A stretch of 64,000 nucleotides of DNA from Pauljensenia sp902373545 (GTDB taxonomy: Bacteria; Actinomycetota; Actinomycetes; Actinomycetales; Actinomycetaceae): NCBI RefSeq assembly GCF_041432775.1, contig NZ_JAPWAG010000009.1, forward strand, positions 1-64,000, read 5' to 3'. Positions 42,768 to 51,043 of the stretch are shown here, piece by piece (positions within the stretch are counted from its first letter, which is position 1; each line of letters opens with the position of its first letter). A program made the position numbers and the translations under genes. Below the pieces are notes generated by a model. That model saw only the letters and a program-made list of their open reading frames with translations. It ran no database searches and was not told where the DNA came from.

Positions 42768-42907
42768 ATGTGACCGCCCGCAGGCAAGCACATCTGCGTC
42801 CCCGTAGATGACCACCAGTCCTAGCCGGGCATCGAGACAACGCGACGAACCGAAGCCCTGCAGCATAGGCAGCAAACGGACTAACAGGGCCAGCCGACCC
42901 GCGTGCT

Positions 42908-42951
42908 AGCATATGGTTACTTCATCACCATATGACTGCGACCCATATGCT
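42908..42951 (+). promoter_or_regulatory. Triple CATATG operator-like region
   Basis: CATATGGT (42910-42917), ACCATATG (42927-42934) and CCATATGCT (42943-42951) form overlapping inverted repeats. AGCATATGG at 42908 is the exact complement of CCATATGCT at 42943. The cluster lies 30-70 bases before the start of the orphan 590-residue gene, where a repressor or activator would bind. Confidence 0.55.
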
Positions 42952-42980
42952 GGGCTCCCAGTCAGACCTGGAGCGCAGAT

Positions 42981-44753
42981 ATGAGTGACACGACGCAGGA
43001 CGTTGAGCATTGGGACCCCGATGAGGATGCCACCATCATCGTGCCCATCGAAGACGATTACGCCCTCGTGATTGGACCCAACACCAAGGGACTCGAAAAG
43101 ATCAATAGCTTGTTGGTGGCTGATCGTGCGCTTAACGATCTCATCGCATCAATTGGCGAGGGAGCGTCACTGACTGGAGGAGCAGCCTCAGCGACCAACG
43201 CAATCCAGCACATGTCCGGCCTCTACAAACTGGATGCCGTCACCAAGGCACACCTAGCCGCGGGCAACGCACTCACAAAAACCGCAGATGGCAGATTAAT
43301 CGGAGTCGTCAGAAACACGGGTGGACAAATCAGCCGCCAAGCACGCCTCATTCCCGTGTCGGCTCCCCAGATCGCGGGAGCGATCGCAGCCATCGGACCT
43401 GCGGTTGCAATGGCTGCTGTGCAGATGCAGCTCAACAACATTTCCAAGCAGATATCAGCAGTTCAGCAAACTGCCACACAAACGCTGCAGGTACTCACTG
43501 ACTCAAGGAACGCCGATTACCTAGGTGATTGTCAGACCATCAATGAGGTCTATCAAGCTAGCTCCAACCATGGCTACGTGTCCGAAACAGACTGGTCGAT
43601 AGTCTCACCCCTCGTTCCCCGCATCAACTCCCATAGGCGCTACTACAAGAAGCAGGTTGCAAACCACCAGCGGGTACTCAACGACACTCAGCGAGATCTG
43701 TCGAGAACAAGAAAGTACCTACAGGACAACGTCAGCAATATCCTCGCGGACTCATCTGCAGCGTTCGAGACGCTCCGGGCATGGGCAAGCCTATCTGTGC
43801 TGCGCCGTGCACGGGCCCAAGCTCACGGCGAACACCCCCACGCCGAACTACCTCAGATTCTCCAGGAAGTTGAAGCTGACCGGGAGATCCAGCGCATGCT
43901 CCTCATGGGCCTCATGCGCGAACTCCGCATTATCTCTGAACTTCCCGGTGCATCATCGTTCTTTTTCTCGCAGAAACGGCAAGATAAGACAGCTTCTCGC
44001 GACACGGCGACGAAACTCCTCGAGCAGCTCAACGAGCTTGAGCAGCAACTGGGCATCAAAGAAAACCCTGTGCCCAACCCTGATGTCACGTGCGCGCCCG
44101 CCAACTACGATGTGTCTCCCTACACCAAGATCCTGCGCTGGTATCTGGACGAGGGCGAAGAGCTCAAGGCACTCACTTTCCCCATTGACAGACTCTCACA
44201 CAGTCTTCTGGCCAAGGCGCCCAGTCAGTTTGCTAGCGGGGTTAACAACCGGGCCTGGTTGGTGCTCCCACATGCCCAGGACTCAACGGAATGGAGCCTG
44301 GGCTGGGTGAAACGCGCTACCGAAAGAGCAGTAACGGTCTCACCTGAGATGGTTGCCGTTACCGGCCGCCGCATCATCACCGCTGACCCACAGGAGTTCA
44401 TTCAAAAGGGCATTGTCAAAGAAGAGTTCCCCATCAACGACGTGACTCCAACGTTCACGGACACAGATGACGCGCTCCCGGAGCTGCACCTCACGCAAGG
44501 GGAGAAAAAATCTCGCGAGTGGTGTTTCCCGAGCGCCGCACGCGTCGAAGCGCGCAGCATCGCTGAGATGCTCGTCGACGATCCCGCGCAGCTCCTACCG
44601 CCCGCGAATCCTGAGCTTGCCAACACGCAGAGAGACGAATTAGAGGCCGCAGACCGGGGCGACCCGGAACTCGCAGAGAACCCGGAGTCCGTAAAGAACG
44701 ACGAATCGCCAGATCCAGGACCGGAAGAAGCCCCCACGCAACCTACAGCGTGA
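42981..44753 (+). CDS. Orphan 590-residue protein, function unknown
   Basis: I recognise no family. The N-terminus is acidic. Residues 50-110 are Ala/Gly/Ser-rich. A hydrophobic stretch near residues 128-155 ('APQIAGAIAAIGPAVAMAAVQMQL') could be a membrane or amphipathic helix. Residues 155-350 are long and helical, probably coiled-coil ('LNDTQRDLSRTRKYLQDNVSNIL'). The C-terminal 70 residues are acidic and Pro/Glu-rich. GGAG lies nine bases before the ATG. Its GC content appears lower than that of its neighbours, and it splits the usual pknB-trpG adjacency, so it is probably acquired. It converges on trpG with an 11-base overlap. Confidence 0.75.
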   Translation: MSDTTQDVEHWDPDEDATIIVPIEDDYALVIGPNTKGLEKINSLLVADRALNDLIASIGEGASLTGGAASATNAIQHMSGLYKLDAVTKAHLAAGNALTKTADGRLIGVVRNTGGQISRQARLIPVSAPQIAGAIAAIGPAVAMAAVQMQLNNISKQISAVQQTATQTLQVLTDSRNADYLGDCQTINEVYQASSNHGYVSETDWSIVSPLVPRINSHRRYYKKQVANHQRVLNDTQRDLSRTRKYLQDNVSNILADSSAAFETLRAWASLSVLRRARAQAHGEHPHAELPQILQEVEADREIQRMLLMGLMRELRIISELPGASSFFFSQKRQDKTASRDTATKLLEQLNELEQQLGIKENPVPNPDVTCAPANYDVSPYTKILRWYLDEGEELKALTFPIDRLSHSLLAKAPSQFASGVNNRAWLVLPHAQDSTEWSLGWVKRATERAVTVSPEMVAVTGRRIITADPQEFIQKGIVKEEFPINDVTPTFTDTDDALPELHLTQGEKKSREWCFPSAARVEARSIAEMLVDDPAQLLPPANPELANTQRDELEAADRGDPELAENPESVKNDESPDPGPEEAPTQPTA

Positions 44754-45381
44754 ACCGATCCGCGACGACGGGCTTGAGGGACACGGCCCGCTCGCGCGCG
44801 GACACGTCGCCGCAGGCGGCCAGCCAGTTGGCGAACATGAGGTGCCCGGACTGGGTCATGACGGACTCGGGGTGGAACTGGACGCCCTCGAGGGGAAGGG
44901 TGCGGTGGCGCACGCCCATGATGATGCCGGACTCGGTGGTCGCGGAGACCTCGAGCTCGTCGGGCATAGTCGCGGGGTCGATCGTGAGGGAATGGTAGCG
45001 GGTGACGGTCAGCGGCGAGGGCACGCCCTCGAACACGCCGCGCCCGTCGTGCGTGATGACGGAGGTCTTGCCGTGCATGAGCTCGGGCGCGTGCCCGACG
45101 GTCGCGCCGAACAGCTCGCCCAGGGCCTGATGCCCCAGGCACACGCCCAGCATCGGGATCTCACGCTCAGCGCAGTCGGCGATGGTCTGCAGGGAGGCGC
45201 CGGCGCTCTTGGGGTCGCCGGGTCCGGGGGAGATGAGGACGCCGTCGTAGCCGGCCTCGAACCATGCGGGATCCACGACGTCGTTGCGCACGACGTCGAC
45301 GGTGGCGCCCAGGTGGCGCAGGTAGCCCACGATCGTGAAGACGAACGAGTCGTAGTTGTCGACGCAGAGGATTCGTGCCAT
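44743..45381 (-). CDS. trpG: Glutamine amidotransferase of anthranilate/ADC synthase
   Basis: A 212-residue class I glutamine amidotransferase that supplies ammonia to anthranilate synthase or aminodeoxychorismate synthase (TrpG/PabA). 'ILCVDNYDSFVFTIVGYLRHLG' opens the domain. The nucleophile Cys is in MLGVCLGHQALGE and the His-Glu pair in GVQFHPES. The ATG at 45381 has GGA nine bases upstream; the longer frame is rejected. Its location beside the pkn operon matches the conserved actinobacterial order, although no partner synthase gene is here. pabA is an equally valid name. Confidence 0.9.
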   Translation of the reverse strand: MARILCVDNYDSFVFTIVGYLRHLGATVDVVRNDVVDPAWFEAGYDGVLISPGPGDPKSAGASLQTIADCAEREIPMLGVCLGHQALGELFGATVGHAPELMHGKTSVITHDGRGVFEGVPSPLTVTRYHSLTIDPATMPDELEVSATTESGIIMGVRHRTLPLEGVQFHPESVMTQSGHLMFANWLAACGDVSARERAVSLKPVVADRFTL

Positions 45382-45622
45382 CGTCGGTCCTTTCATGTAC
45401 GAGGCCGTGGCCCCTTCTCCGGCCTCCATCGTAGGGTGCTCCCTCGGTGGGCGCGCGACCGCTGTCCGACAAACGGGCGGTGCGGCGCGGAAAGCGGCGG
45501 CATAGAAAGCGGCGACGCATTCACGAATGAGAGACGGGAGACCGACCCGCGCCCGTGGGACAGCCGAGCAGAAATTCCCACATCCACGGTTCGCAACCCC
45601 GCCCAACGCCCGAGGATACGGC

Positions 45623-45649
45623 ACGAGGCCGGGGTGGCCCCGGCCTCGT
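45623..45649. terminator. Perfect hairpin made of two ACGAGGCC words
   Basis: ACGAGGCCGGGG and its complement enclose a TGG loop 20 bases beyond the end of the sortase operon. It acts most likely on the minus strand. Confidence 0.75.
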
Positions 45650-45669
45650 CCCTTCCCAGAGTGAGCGGC

Positions 45670-45831
45670 TCAGGCGCCGCCGACGGAGGACTGCCCCAGC
45701 TCCAGGTAGGACTGGACCCAGGGGTAAACCCAGGTGAACAGGGCGGCGACCGCAGCGCCAATCAGGATGAGGGATTCAATGACCTTGAACCAGGTGGGGC
45801 CGGGCAGGTGGCGGAAGATCCATGCGTACAT
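45670..45831 (-). CDS. 53-residue single-pass membrane protein
   Basis: A short gene lying 10 bases after the sortase stop. AAGGA is seven bases before its ATG. The product starts MYAWIFRHLPGPTWFKVIE, continues with one membrane helix ('SLILIGAAVAALFTWVYPWV') and ends in a short Gln/Ser/Gly tail. Its coupling with sortase E and DUF881 suggests a role at the envelope. Small proteins of this kind occur at the same place in related genomes as far as I recall; that recollection is not checked. Confidence 0.8.
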   Translation of the reverse strand: MYAWIFRHLPGPTWFKVIESLILIGAAVAALFTWVYPWVQSYLELGQSSVGGA

Positions 45832-45841
45832 GTGGGGTCCT

Positions 45842-46603
45842 TCAGTTCGTGGGTTCGTCGACGAGTTCGGCGGGGACGCCCGTGTCCTTGGGGGTCCAGG
45901 ATTCGAACTTGAGGTGGACGATGTAGCGTTGCCAGTTGCCGTATTCGGGGTGGCAGGTGGTCATGGTCATCCAGCGCTCGGTGGGGGTTTCGGACCAGGA
46001 GACGTCGTCGATGACGGGGGCGACGACGCGCATCTGGGTGGGGTCGGTGGCGTCGATGATCTCGGAGGAGACCATGGAGTAGACGAGGTAGCGGTCGTCG
46101 ACTTCCACGACGACCTTATCGCCCTGGGTGAGGCGGTCGATCCAGCGGAAGTTGTTGCCGTAGGTGCGGCGGTGGCCGGCGACGGAGAAGTTGCCGACGC
46201 CGCCGGGCTGGGTGGTCATGTCGTAGTGGCCGGCCCATCCCTGGTCGAGGACGTAGGAGGTGGTGCCTTCGGCCAGCGGGATCTTCATCCAGTCCCAGGT
46301 GGGGACGTGGATGAGGCCGTAGACTTCGCCGTCGCCAACCTCGCGGTCGAAGGCGGGCGGGTCGTCGGTGCGGACTTCACCGAGGGTGCGCTTGGCGGGC
46401 TGGTGTTCTTCTTCGTACGAGGCAATGGTTTGTTCGACCTGTCCGGCGACCTGGTAGGTCGTCCAGTAGAGCTGCCAGACGGAGAAGAGCCCGATGACGA
46501 CGGCGAAGGTGATGAGCAGTTCGCCGATGACGCCGACGATGTTCCAGAAGATGCTGGAGCCTTTTTTCTTCGCGGGCGCGTTTCGTGCGACGTGTTCACC
46601 CAT
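45842..46603 (-). CDS. srtE: Class E sortase
   Basis: A 253-residue transpeptidase that links surface proteins to the wall. One N-terminal membrane anchor ('IGELLITFAVVIGLFSVWQLYW') is followed by the sortase barrel. The catalytic residues are His in VAGHRRTYG, Cys in TMTTCHPEYG and Arg in NWQRYIVH. The TTCHPE-type motif and the gene position next to crgA and trpG fit class E. The start overlaps the DUF881 gene by eight bases, with GGA nine bases upstream. Confidence 0.93.
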   Translation of the reverse strand: MGEHVARNAPAKKKGSSIFWNIVGVIGELLITFAVVIGLFSVWQLYWTTYQVAGQVEQTIASYEEEHQPAKRTLGEVRTDDPPAFDREVGDGEVYGLIHVPTWDWMKIPLAEGTTSYVLDQGWAGHYDMTTQPGGVGNFSVAGHRRTYGNNFRWIDRLTQGDKVVVEVDDRYLVYSMVSSEIIDATDPTQMRVVAPVIDDVSWSETPTERWMTMTTCHPEYGNWQRYIVHLKFESWTPKDTGVPAELVDEPTN

Positions 46604-47297
46604 GCGTTTCCTCCACGGTTGCGTAGTTGACAGTAAGCGAGGTTGCGGCAGGCGCGAAGCTCAGAGAGTCCTTTGTCTGCATGTCCCACCCGAGTCCATA
46701 TTTTGTCACGTAGGCCTGGTAATTCACCATACGTGGATTTGCGGTAACCGTCGCGCGCAGGGTGTCAGGGTCGCCGATTGCTTGGATCACATAGGGTGGG
46801 GAGTAGCTGGTTCCATCGACCAGGATGACGTTGCCGATGCAGCGGATGACGGTCCGGTTGGTGATGCGCACGCCTTGGACGGTCATGGCTTCGGCGCCGC
46901 CGGCCCACAGGGCGTTCATGGTGTCCTCGATGTCCTGTTGGTGGATGACGAGGTCGTTGGGTGTTGCGCCGGCGGGGATGCGTCCGGGGGGCGCGTCGGA
47001 GAGGGTGATTTGGACGCCCGGGCCGCTCACGGGCCTCGTGGATAGGGCGGTGAAGGCGTCCTCGTGGGGTGCTGCGGAGGCGGAGGTGGAGGAAAAGCCT
47101 TGGACTTGGGCGTCGAGGGCGGCGACCTCGCTGTCGAGGACTGCGACCTGGGCCTGTCGCGTGCGCACGAGGGTTGCGAGGTCCGAGGTCCCGGCTGGGT
47201 TTTTGCGTTCGTTGAGGGAGGAGACGGAGAAGAGCAGGCCGGACGCGATGGTGACGGCGAGGACTCCGGCCACGTGGCGGGCTTTGCGTGAGGGCAT
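46596..47297 (-). CDS. DUF881 family envelope protein
   Basis: A 233-residue protein with an N-terminal membrane anchor ('VAGVLAVTIASGLLFSVSS'), a coiled-coil segment ('LDSEVAALDAQVQGF') and the DUF881 domain ('GPGVQITLSDAP', 'VIHQQDIEDTMNALWAGGAEAMTVQGVRI'). In actinobacteria it is encoded beside crgA and is presumed to act in the divisome or wall. First gene of the DUF881 - srtE - small protein operon. Confidence 0.9.
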   Translation of the reverse strand: MPSRKARHVAGVLAVTIASGLLFSVSSLNERKNPAGTSDLATLVRTRQAQVAVLDSEVAALDAQVQGFSSTSASAAPHEDAFTALSTRPVSGPGVQITLSDAPPGRIPAGATPNDLVIHQQDIEDTMNALWAGGAEAMTVQGVRITNRTVIRCIGNVILVDGTSYSPPYVIQAIGDPDTLRATVTANPRMVNYQAYVTKYGLGWDMQTKDSLSFAPAATSLTVNYATVEETHG

Positions 47298-47419
47298 TGT
47301 TCCCCTTCCATGGCGCTGCGTTTTGGCACTTCCTAGGTCCGAGACTACGCTAGAGTATCGACTAATTCATCACCGCCGGGCGGTTTTCTTCCCGCGCGGG
47401 CCAGTAGAGAGGACCCGAC

Positions 47420-47683
47420 GTGGCCGAATCGAAGAAGCGTAAGAAGAATGGGCACGAGGTCGAGGACGATACCGAGATCAAGAGCTGGACGGATGGCATT
47501 CCGCTCAGCCCGGCCTGGTGGGCGCCCACGTTTGTGACCCTCATGATTGTGGGTCTGCTGTGGGTTGTCGTGTTCTACATTTCCCAGGGCATTTACCCGA
47601 TTCCGAAGATTGGCCAGTGGAATATCGCGGTGGGTCTGGGCACGATGATGGTGGGCTTCTTGATGACGTTGCGCTGGCGCTGA
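47420..47683 (+). CDS. crgA: CrgA cell-division protein
   Basis: An 87-residue protein with a charged N-terminus and two membrane helices ('WWAPTFVTLMIVGLLWVVVFYI' and 'WNIAVGLGTMMVGFLMTLRW'). 'PIPKIGQWN' between them is the CrgA signature. CrgA bridges FtsZ and FtsI at the septum. It starts with GTG, with AGAGAGGA upstream, and a hairpin terminator follows. Confidence 0.93.
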   Translation: MAESKKRKKNGHEVEDDTEIKSWTDGIPLSPAWWAPTFVTLMIVGLLWVVVFYISQGIYPIPKIGQWNIAVGLGTMMVGFLMTLRWR

Positions 47684-47707
47684 GCGCGCGTCGTCGTTCG
47701 ATACGTG

Positions 47708-47743
47708 AGTGGGGCGTTCCGGCTGCGGCCGGGGCGCCCCACT
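47708..47743 (+). terminator. crgA terminator
   Basis: AGTGGGGCG and CGCCCCACT enclose an inner CCGGC/GCCGG hairpin, followed by TTCTTGT. It marks the end of the conserved block and the start of the accessory island. Confidence 0.8.
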
Positions 47744-47756
47744 TCTTGTCATGGAC

Positions 47757-47892
47757 GAGGCCAGGGCGGGCTATGCGGACATACGCGCCGCCATGACAAC
47801 AAGTCTGGTAGCGTCGTCACATGGATACTATGTCACGCAACACATATGGATGTTGCGCTGCCGATCCTCTACACCCACGCCACTCGTCAAGA
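47757..47892. repeat. Duplicated cassette leader, copy A
   Basis: From GAGGCC at 47757 this region matches 49194-49331: the leader including ACAACAAGTCTGGTAGCG, the start codon and the first codons of the SAV_915-like gene. Similarity falls off after about 47845 and includes a two-base deletion. It marks the left end of the older or degraded cassette copy. Confidence 0.85.
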
Positions 47893-47931
47893 GGATGGCA
47901 TGTGCCGTACTACATCGGGTTTGACTGGTGA
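47821..47931 (+). pseudogene. Deletion remnant: start of SAV_915-like gene joined to end of effector gene
   Basis: The first codons match the gene at 49258 (MDTMSRNT). The last codons match the end of the large protein gene at 51010-51043 (PYYIGFDW and stop). The join falls at TGGCAT, which also occurs in the effector gene 3' end (TGGCATTTGCC there, TGGCATGTGCC here). The frame happens to stay open for 36 codons, but a two-base deletion upstream means the N-terminal part is not in the original phase. About 3 kb of cassette is missing. Confidence 0.8.
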
Positions 47932-48785
47932 TACCGCTCACCGCTCCCAGGTTTCGTCTTCCTGATGACAAGACCCCTCCCACGCCGCGCGCGCAGGATC
48001 GGCGGAAGTGGCGCATGGTGCCCGTGGGTGTCGCAATCGTTGCGATCGGGATTGGCGCCGCGCTCGTTGCGCAGTGGGCCGTGCAGAACCATCGTCTTCA
48101 AGGCTCACAGTTCTCACTCACATGTCTGTCACTCTATGCCGCCGCTACTCTGCCGAATATAGCCGAGCGAAGTCTTCATCCGATGTCCAGACCGCGCCCA
48201 CGATTCATGAATTCATCAATTGTGATTCCCGGGAGCTACGAGCAAATAGGGCTTGTTCTGACGGGCTGCTTGCTGTGGTTGTCGACCGTCGTCACGCTCG
48301 TGCTGGGTTTGATGATGCGCCAACCATTGAGCGCCATCGCCGTGGCGTGCGCGACCGCGTGTTTTGCATATATGTTCGGTACGAGCTCGCCGCTCGCGGA
48401 TCTGCGGATAGCCTTCGGTGACCGGCAGACGACGACTCTGACTGAAGAGGGGATTCACTTTCACTTTCCGCCTCTTCTGTCGATTGAGGAACACAAGCGG
48501 AACACGGAGGTGTGGGTCCGCTGGAAGGACCATCTCGCCATCGGCTCGGTAGACGACGTGAACATTTTGTTTTCCGGTGATCTCACCCATCAGGGACGTT
48601 GGACGATCTCCTCTCACCATCTCGGGCTGCCCTACACGGGCCTCGATGCCCTCATGCGTCACTTCGGCGCACACCCCGAGGACCGTCCCCTCCTGTCCTC
48701 GCCCGAAGGAGTCACCCTGGTAGCGCGCATCCTCAAGGATGCCCGCGCACGCCTGGCAGGAGGCGCAGAGGAAGGGGCCGACTAG
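47928..48785 (+). CDS. Cassette membrane partner (immunity candidate), copy A
   Basis: A 285-residue protein. The GTG start overlaps the stop of the remnant in front of it (GTGA), as in the intact copy. Two pairs of membrane segments lie in residues 28-150, separated by the conserved 'RPRPRFMNSSIVIPGSYEQIGLVL'. The soluble C-terminal 130 residues ('DLRIAFGDRQTTTLTEEGIHFHFPPLLS') may be a PH/YcxB-like module; this is tentative. The gene has survived although its three upstream partners are gone, which would fit a protective role. Confidence 0.75.
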   Translation: MIPLTAPRFRLPDDKTPPTPRAQDRRKWRMVPVGVAIVAIGIGAALVAQWAVQNHRLQGSQFSLTCLSLYAAATLPNIAERSLHPMSRPRPRFMNSSIVIPGSYEQIGLVLTGCLLWLSTVVTLVLGLMMRQPLSAIAVACATACFAYMFGTSSPLADLRIAFGDRQTTTLTEEGIHFHFPPLLSIEEHKRNTEVWVRWKDHLAIGSVDDVNILFSGDLTHQGRWTISSHHLGLPYTGLDALMRHFGAHPEDRPLLSSPEGVTLVARILKDARARLAGGAEEGAD

Positions 48786-48902
48786 CCACGCATGGCCCGC
48801 GGCCCGTCACAGCGCGGGGCTCGAGGGCCACGGACCACGGTGTGAGCGCCGGAGACGCACGCGAAGACACGAGGCCATGGTTGCCTCATGCGCGCCTGAG
48901 GG

Positions 48903-49185
48903 TCACGCTCGGCTGAGCTGGACTCGCATCCCAGCGTCGTACATGCCGTGGAGGGTGAGCCCGGCGAGGCCGTCTTCAAGGCGGTCGGGATGCGCGCTCG
49001 CGAAGGACATGACGGTCGTGGCGCCGGCCTGCAGGATCGCGGGGGACGCGGGTGCCGAGGGCCCGAGGACGACGGTGTGGGCCTCGGAGGCAAGCGCAAG
49101 GAGGCGCGGCATGGTCTTGTTGACGAACGCGGAGCCGGAGATGAAGACGTAGTCCATCTCGGGGAGCAGGTATTCGCACGCGGAG
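48903..49185 (-). pseudogene. 3' fragment of the DUF364-type gene
   Basis: Matches the last 94 or so codons of the gene at 52043-52804 almost exactly, from the stop codon to GCGGAGT at about 49185. It then breaks off into the leader of cassette copy B. It lacks the N-terminal domain and start. It is the fossil that shows the tandem duplication boundary. Confidence 0.85.
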
Positions 49186-49193
49186 TTCAGGAA

Positions 49194-49331
49194 GAGGCCG
49201 GGGCGGGCTATGCGGACATACGCGCCATCGTGACAACAAGTCTGGTAGCGTCGTCACATGGATACTATGTCACGCAACACACATCCGGACATTGCGCCAC
49301 CCGTCCTCTACGCCCCGATCGCTCAGCGGGA
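49194..49331. repeat. Duplicated cassette leader, copy B
   Basis: Counterpart of 47757-47892, leading into the intact cassette. ACAACAAGTCTGGTAGCG precedes the ATG with no ribosome site between, so translation of the first gene may be leaderless. Confidence 0.8.
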
Positions 49332-49554
49332 GGACGGCGAGATCAGGTTTGCACTGGCGCACATGTTTGACACGACCCGTGTACTGCTCGTCTACACGTC
49401 GCTTGATCGGCTGCTAGATGGAATGGGCAAGACACAAGGCTGGGCACTCATCGAGACGAATCGGCTCCCAGAACTCAAAGAGGAGATTGGCTTCGACAAG
49501 CTTGAAGTCGATCGCTACATAGATCCTGAAGCACGCATAGCGAGGGCACAATGA
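49258..49554 (+). CDS. SAV_915/SseB-like small protein
   Basis: A 98-residue protein with the layout of the SAV_915 family: 'PPVLYAPIAQREDGEIRFALAHM' followed by 'TRVLLVYTSLDRLLDGMGKTQGWALI' and 'FDKLEVDRYIDPEA'. Such proteins are often encoded beside type VII (ESX) secretion effectors in actinobacteria. The stop codon overlaps the next start (ATGA). The GC content is visibly lower than in neighbouring core genes. Confidence 0.65.
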   Translation: MDTMSRNTHPDIAPPVLYAPIAQREDGEIRFALAHMFDTTRVLLVYTSLDRLLDGMGKTQGWALIETNRLPELKEEIGFDKLEVDRYIDPEARIARAQ

Positions 49555-49859
49555 GCGCAGATCTACGCATTATGGAAGGAGTAATACAGTCAGAAGTGGA
49601 TTCCCATAATGGCCGGAGTGAGAGAGCGACACAAAAGGCGCAGGATCTCCCCATTAAGGTCGACGCCGGAGTCGCAACTGATATCATCACCGACATCATG
49701 GGCACGCTCGACTGTTCTGGATCAGGATTTGCTGACAAATCCAAAGAATTTGCAGAAAACCTAGAAATTCTACTGAAAAAACACCAGGAAAGCGAAGACA
49801 CTGCCACCCAGTACTTCATTAAAGCAAAGGATCAACTCAAGGAAGAATCGTCGTCATGA
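49551..49859 (+). CDS. Small helical protein, probable WXG100-like partner
   Basis: A 102-residue, Cys-poor, mostly helical protein without a signal peptide. Two amphipathic helices ('DLRIMEGVIQSEVDSHNGRS', 'KEFAENLEILLKKHQESEDTATQYFIKAKDQL') flank a Gly/Ser turn, consistent with a WXG100-type hairpin, though the W-x-G itself is absent. It is coupled by ATGA overlaps to both neighbours. It is probably the chaperone or co-secreted partner of the large protein downstream. Confidence 0.6.
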   Translation: MSADLRIMEGVIQSEVDSHNGRSERATQKAQDLPIKVDAGVATDIITDIMGTLDCSGSGFADKSKEFAENLEILLKKHQESEDTATQYFIKAKDQLKEESSS

Positions 49860-51043
49860 GTTTAATTTCAGGTAACGGAAGCAGTCCAGAGTTTTCAACC
49901 AGTTCCATTGATACGAGAATCTATGGAGATCCCGAAATAATCCGCGATGCTGCAGCAAAAGTCTACGAGCTATACGACGTTCTACACGACGCGTCCTACG
50001 ACATGGCACTGCCTCATGCTCGTTATACCGAGTATTACTGGTCAGGCATGACAGCACGCGCATACTGGGATGCGATCAGCACTTTCGAAAAGCGCACAAG
50101 AGATAATGCTAACTACATCTATGAGGTGTGGAATGCCCTACGAGCATATGCGCAACAGCTCGACTATCACTACCGCGACATGGAGACAATCCGCACCAAT
50201 GCCCTACGTTGCGGCCTCACTATCGCCAATGATTACGACATTTTGGCTCCCGAACCGGCCGGAACGCCGCCGACAGCTCCCCCAGTGACCGCCCCAATGC
50301 GCGACCAGGACCTCTATCGCGTTGAGCTTGCAGAGCACCAATTCCAGATCCAAAAGGCTATTGATTACGACGGCCTGTCGCGCGAAACGCAGCTAGTCCG
50401 CGACGACCTAGACGATTGGGTTCGCAAACATTTACTCAATCTGCAAGCAAATCCTCCAAAAGGCTTTCTTAGTTACTTAGACGAGAGCACGCACACCTAC
50501 GTCGAGCGCCCGTGGCAGACACTAGTAATCGCAGGCGATGGAGGCTTTGCCCTTCGTGCAGCTTCTCGACAGAATGCACTTGAGAAGAGCGCATCTGATT
50601 TAGCGCAACTGACGAAGCTACCCGGCATCCACCAAGTGCGTCCATACATGGACGCTAAACTTAGTCAGTACCTTGAGAGTAGTGCCGCTGCGCGTTCAGC
50701 AGCTTCACACTCGTCAATAGCAACGAAGGTTACCACGGGATTTTCTACTGCAGTTCTCGCCTACGATGTCGTTAGCTCTGACGAACCGACGAAAGAGGCC
50801 GTATCTGGCGGCGTCGCAATGTATCTAGGAGCAGCAGCCGGAACAGTTGTTGGCGGATTAGTCACGGCCGCTTCTGAGCGTCCTCAAGCTGGTGTTGTTG
50901 CTGGAACTGCTGCCAGCGTTGTAACTGAAAATATTGCGAAATCAGTCATTAAAGTTACCTATGACCAGATTCCATTAGAGTATCGCGAACGCATAGATAA
51001 TACCTTGTGGCATTTGCCGTACTACATCGGGTTTGACTGGTGA
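49856..51043 (+). CDS. WXG/LXG-like large protein, putative type VII secreted effector
   Basis: A 395-residue protein. The first 120 or so residues are helical with 'YYWSGMTARAYWDAISTFEKR', reminiscent of WXG100/LXG N-termini, followed by a Pro-rich hinge ('PEPAGTPPTAPPVTAP'). The middle is helical. Near residues 310-350 lies a glycine-rich hydrophobic stretch ('GGVAMYLGAAAGTVVGGLVTAA'), often seen in ESX-secreted polymorphic toxins. I see no recognised catalytic motif at the C-terminus, so any toxin activity is unproven. It overlaps both neighbours by four bases. GC content is near 50 percent by eye, well below the background. Confidence 0.65.
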   Translation: MSLISGNGSSPEFSTSSIDTRIYGDPEIIRDAAAKVYELYDVLHDASYDMALPHARYTEYYWSGMTARAYWDAISTFEKRTRDNANYIYEVWNALRAYAQQLDYHYRDMETIRTNALRCGLTIANDYDILAPEPAGTPPTAPPVTAPMRDQDLYRVELAEHQFQIQKAIDYDGLSRETQLVRDDLDDWVRKHLLNLQANPPKGFLSYLDESTHTYVERPWQTLVIAGDGGFALRAASRQNALEKSASDLAQLTKLPGIHQVRPYMDAKLSQYLESSAAARSAASHSSIATKVTTGFSTAVLAYDVVSSDEPTKEAVSGGVAMYLGAAAGTVVGGLVTAASERPQAGVVAGTAASVVTENIAKSVIKVTYDQIPLEYRERIDNTLWHLPYYIGFDW

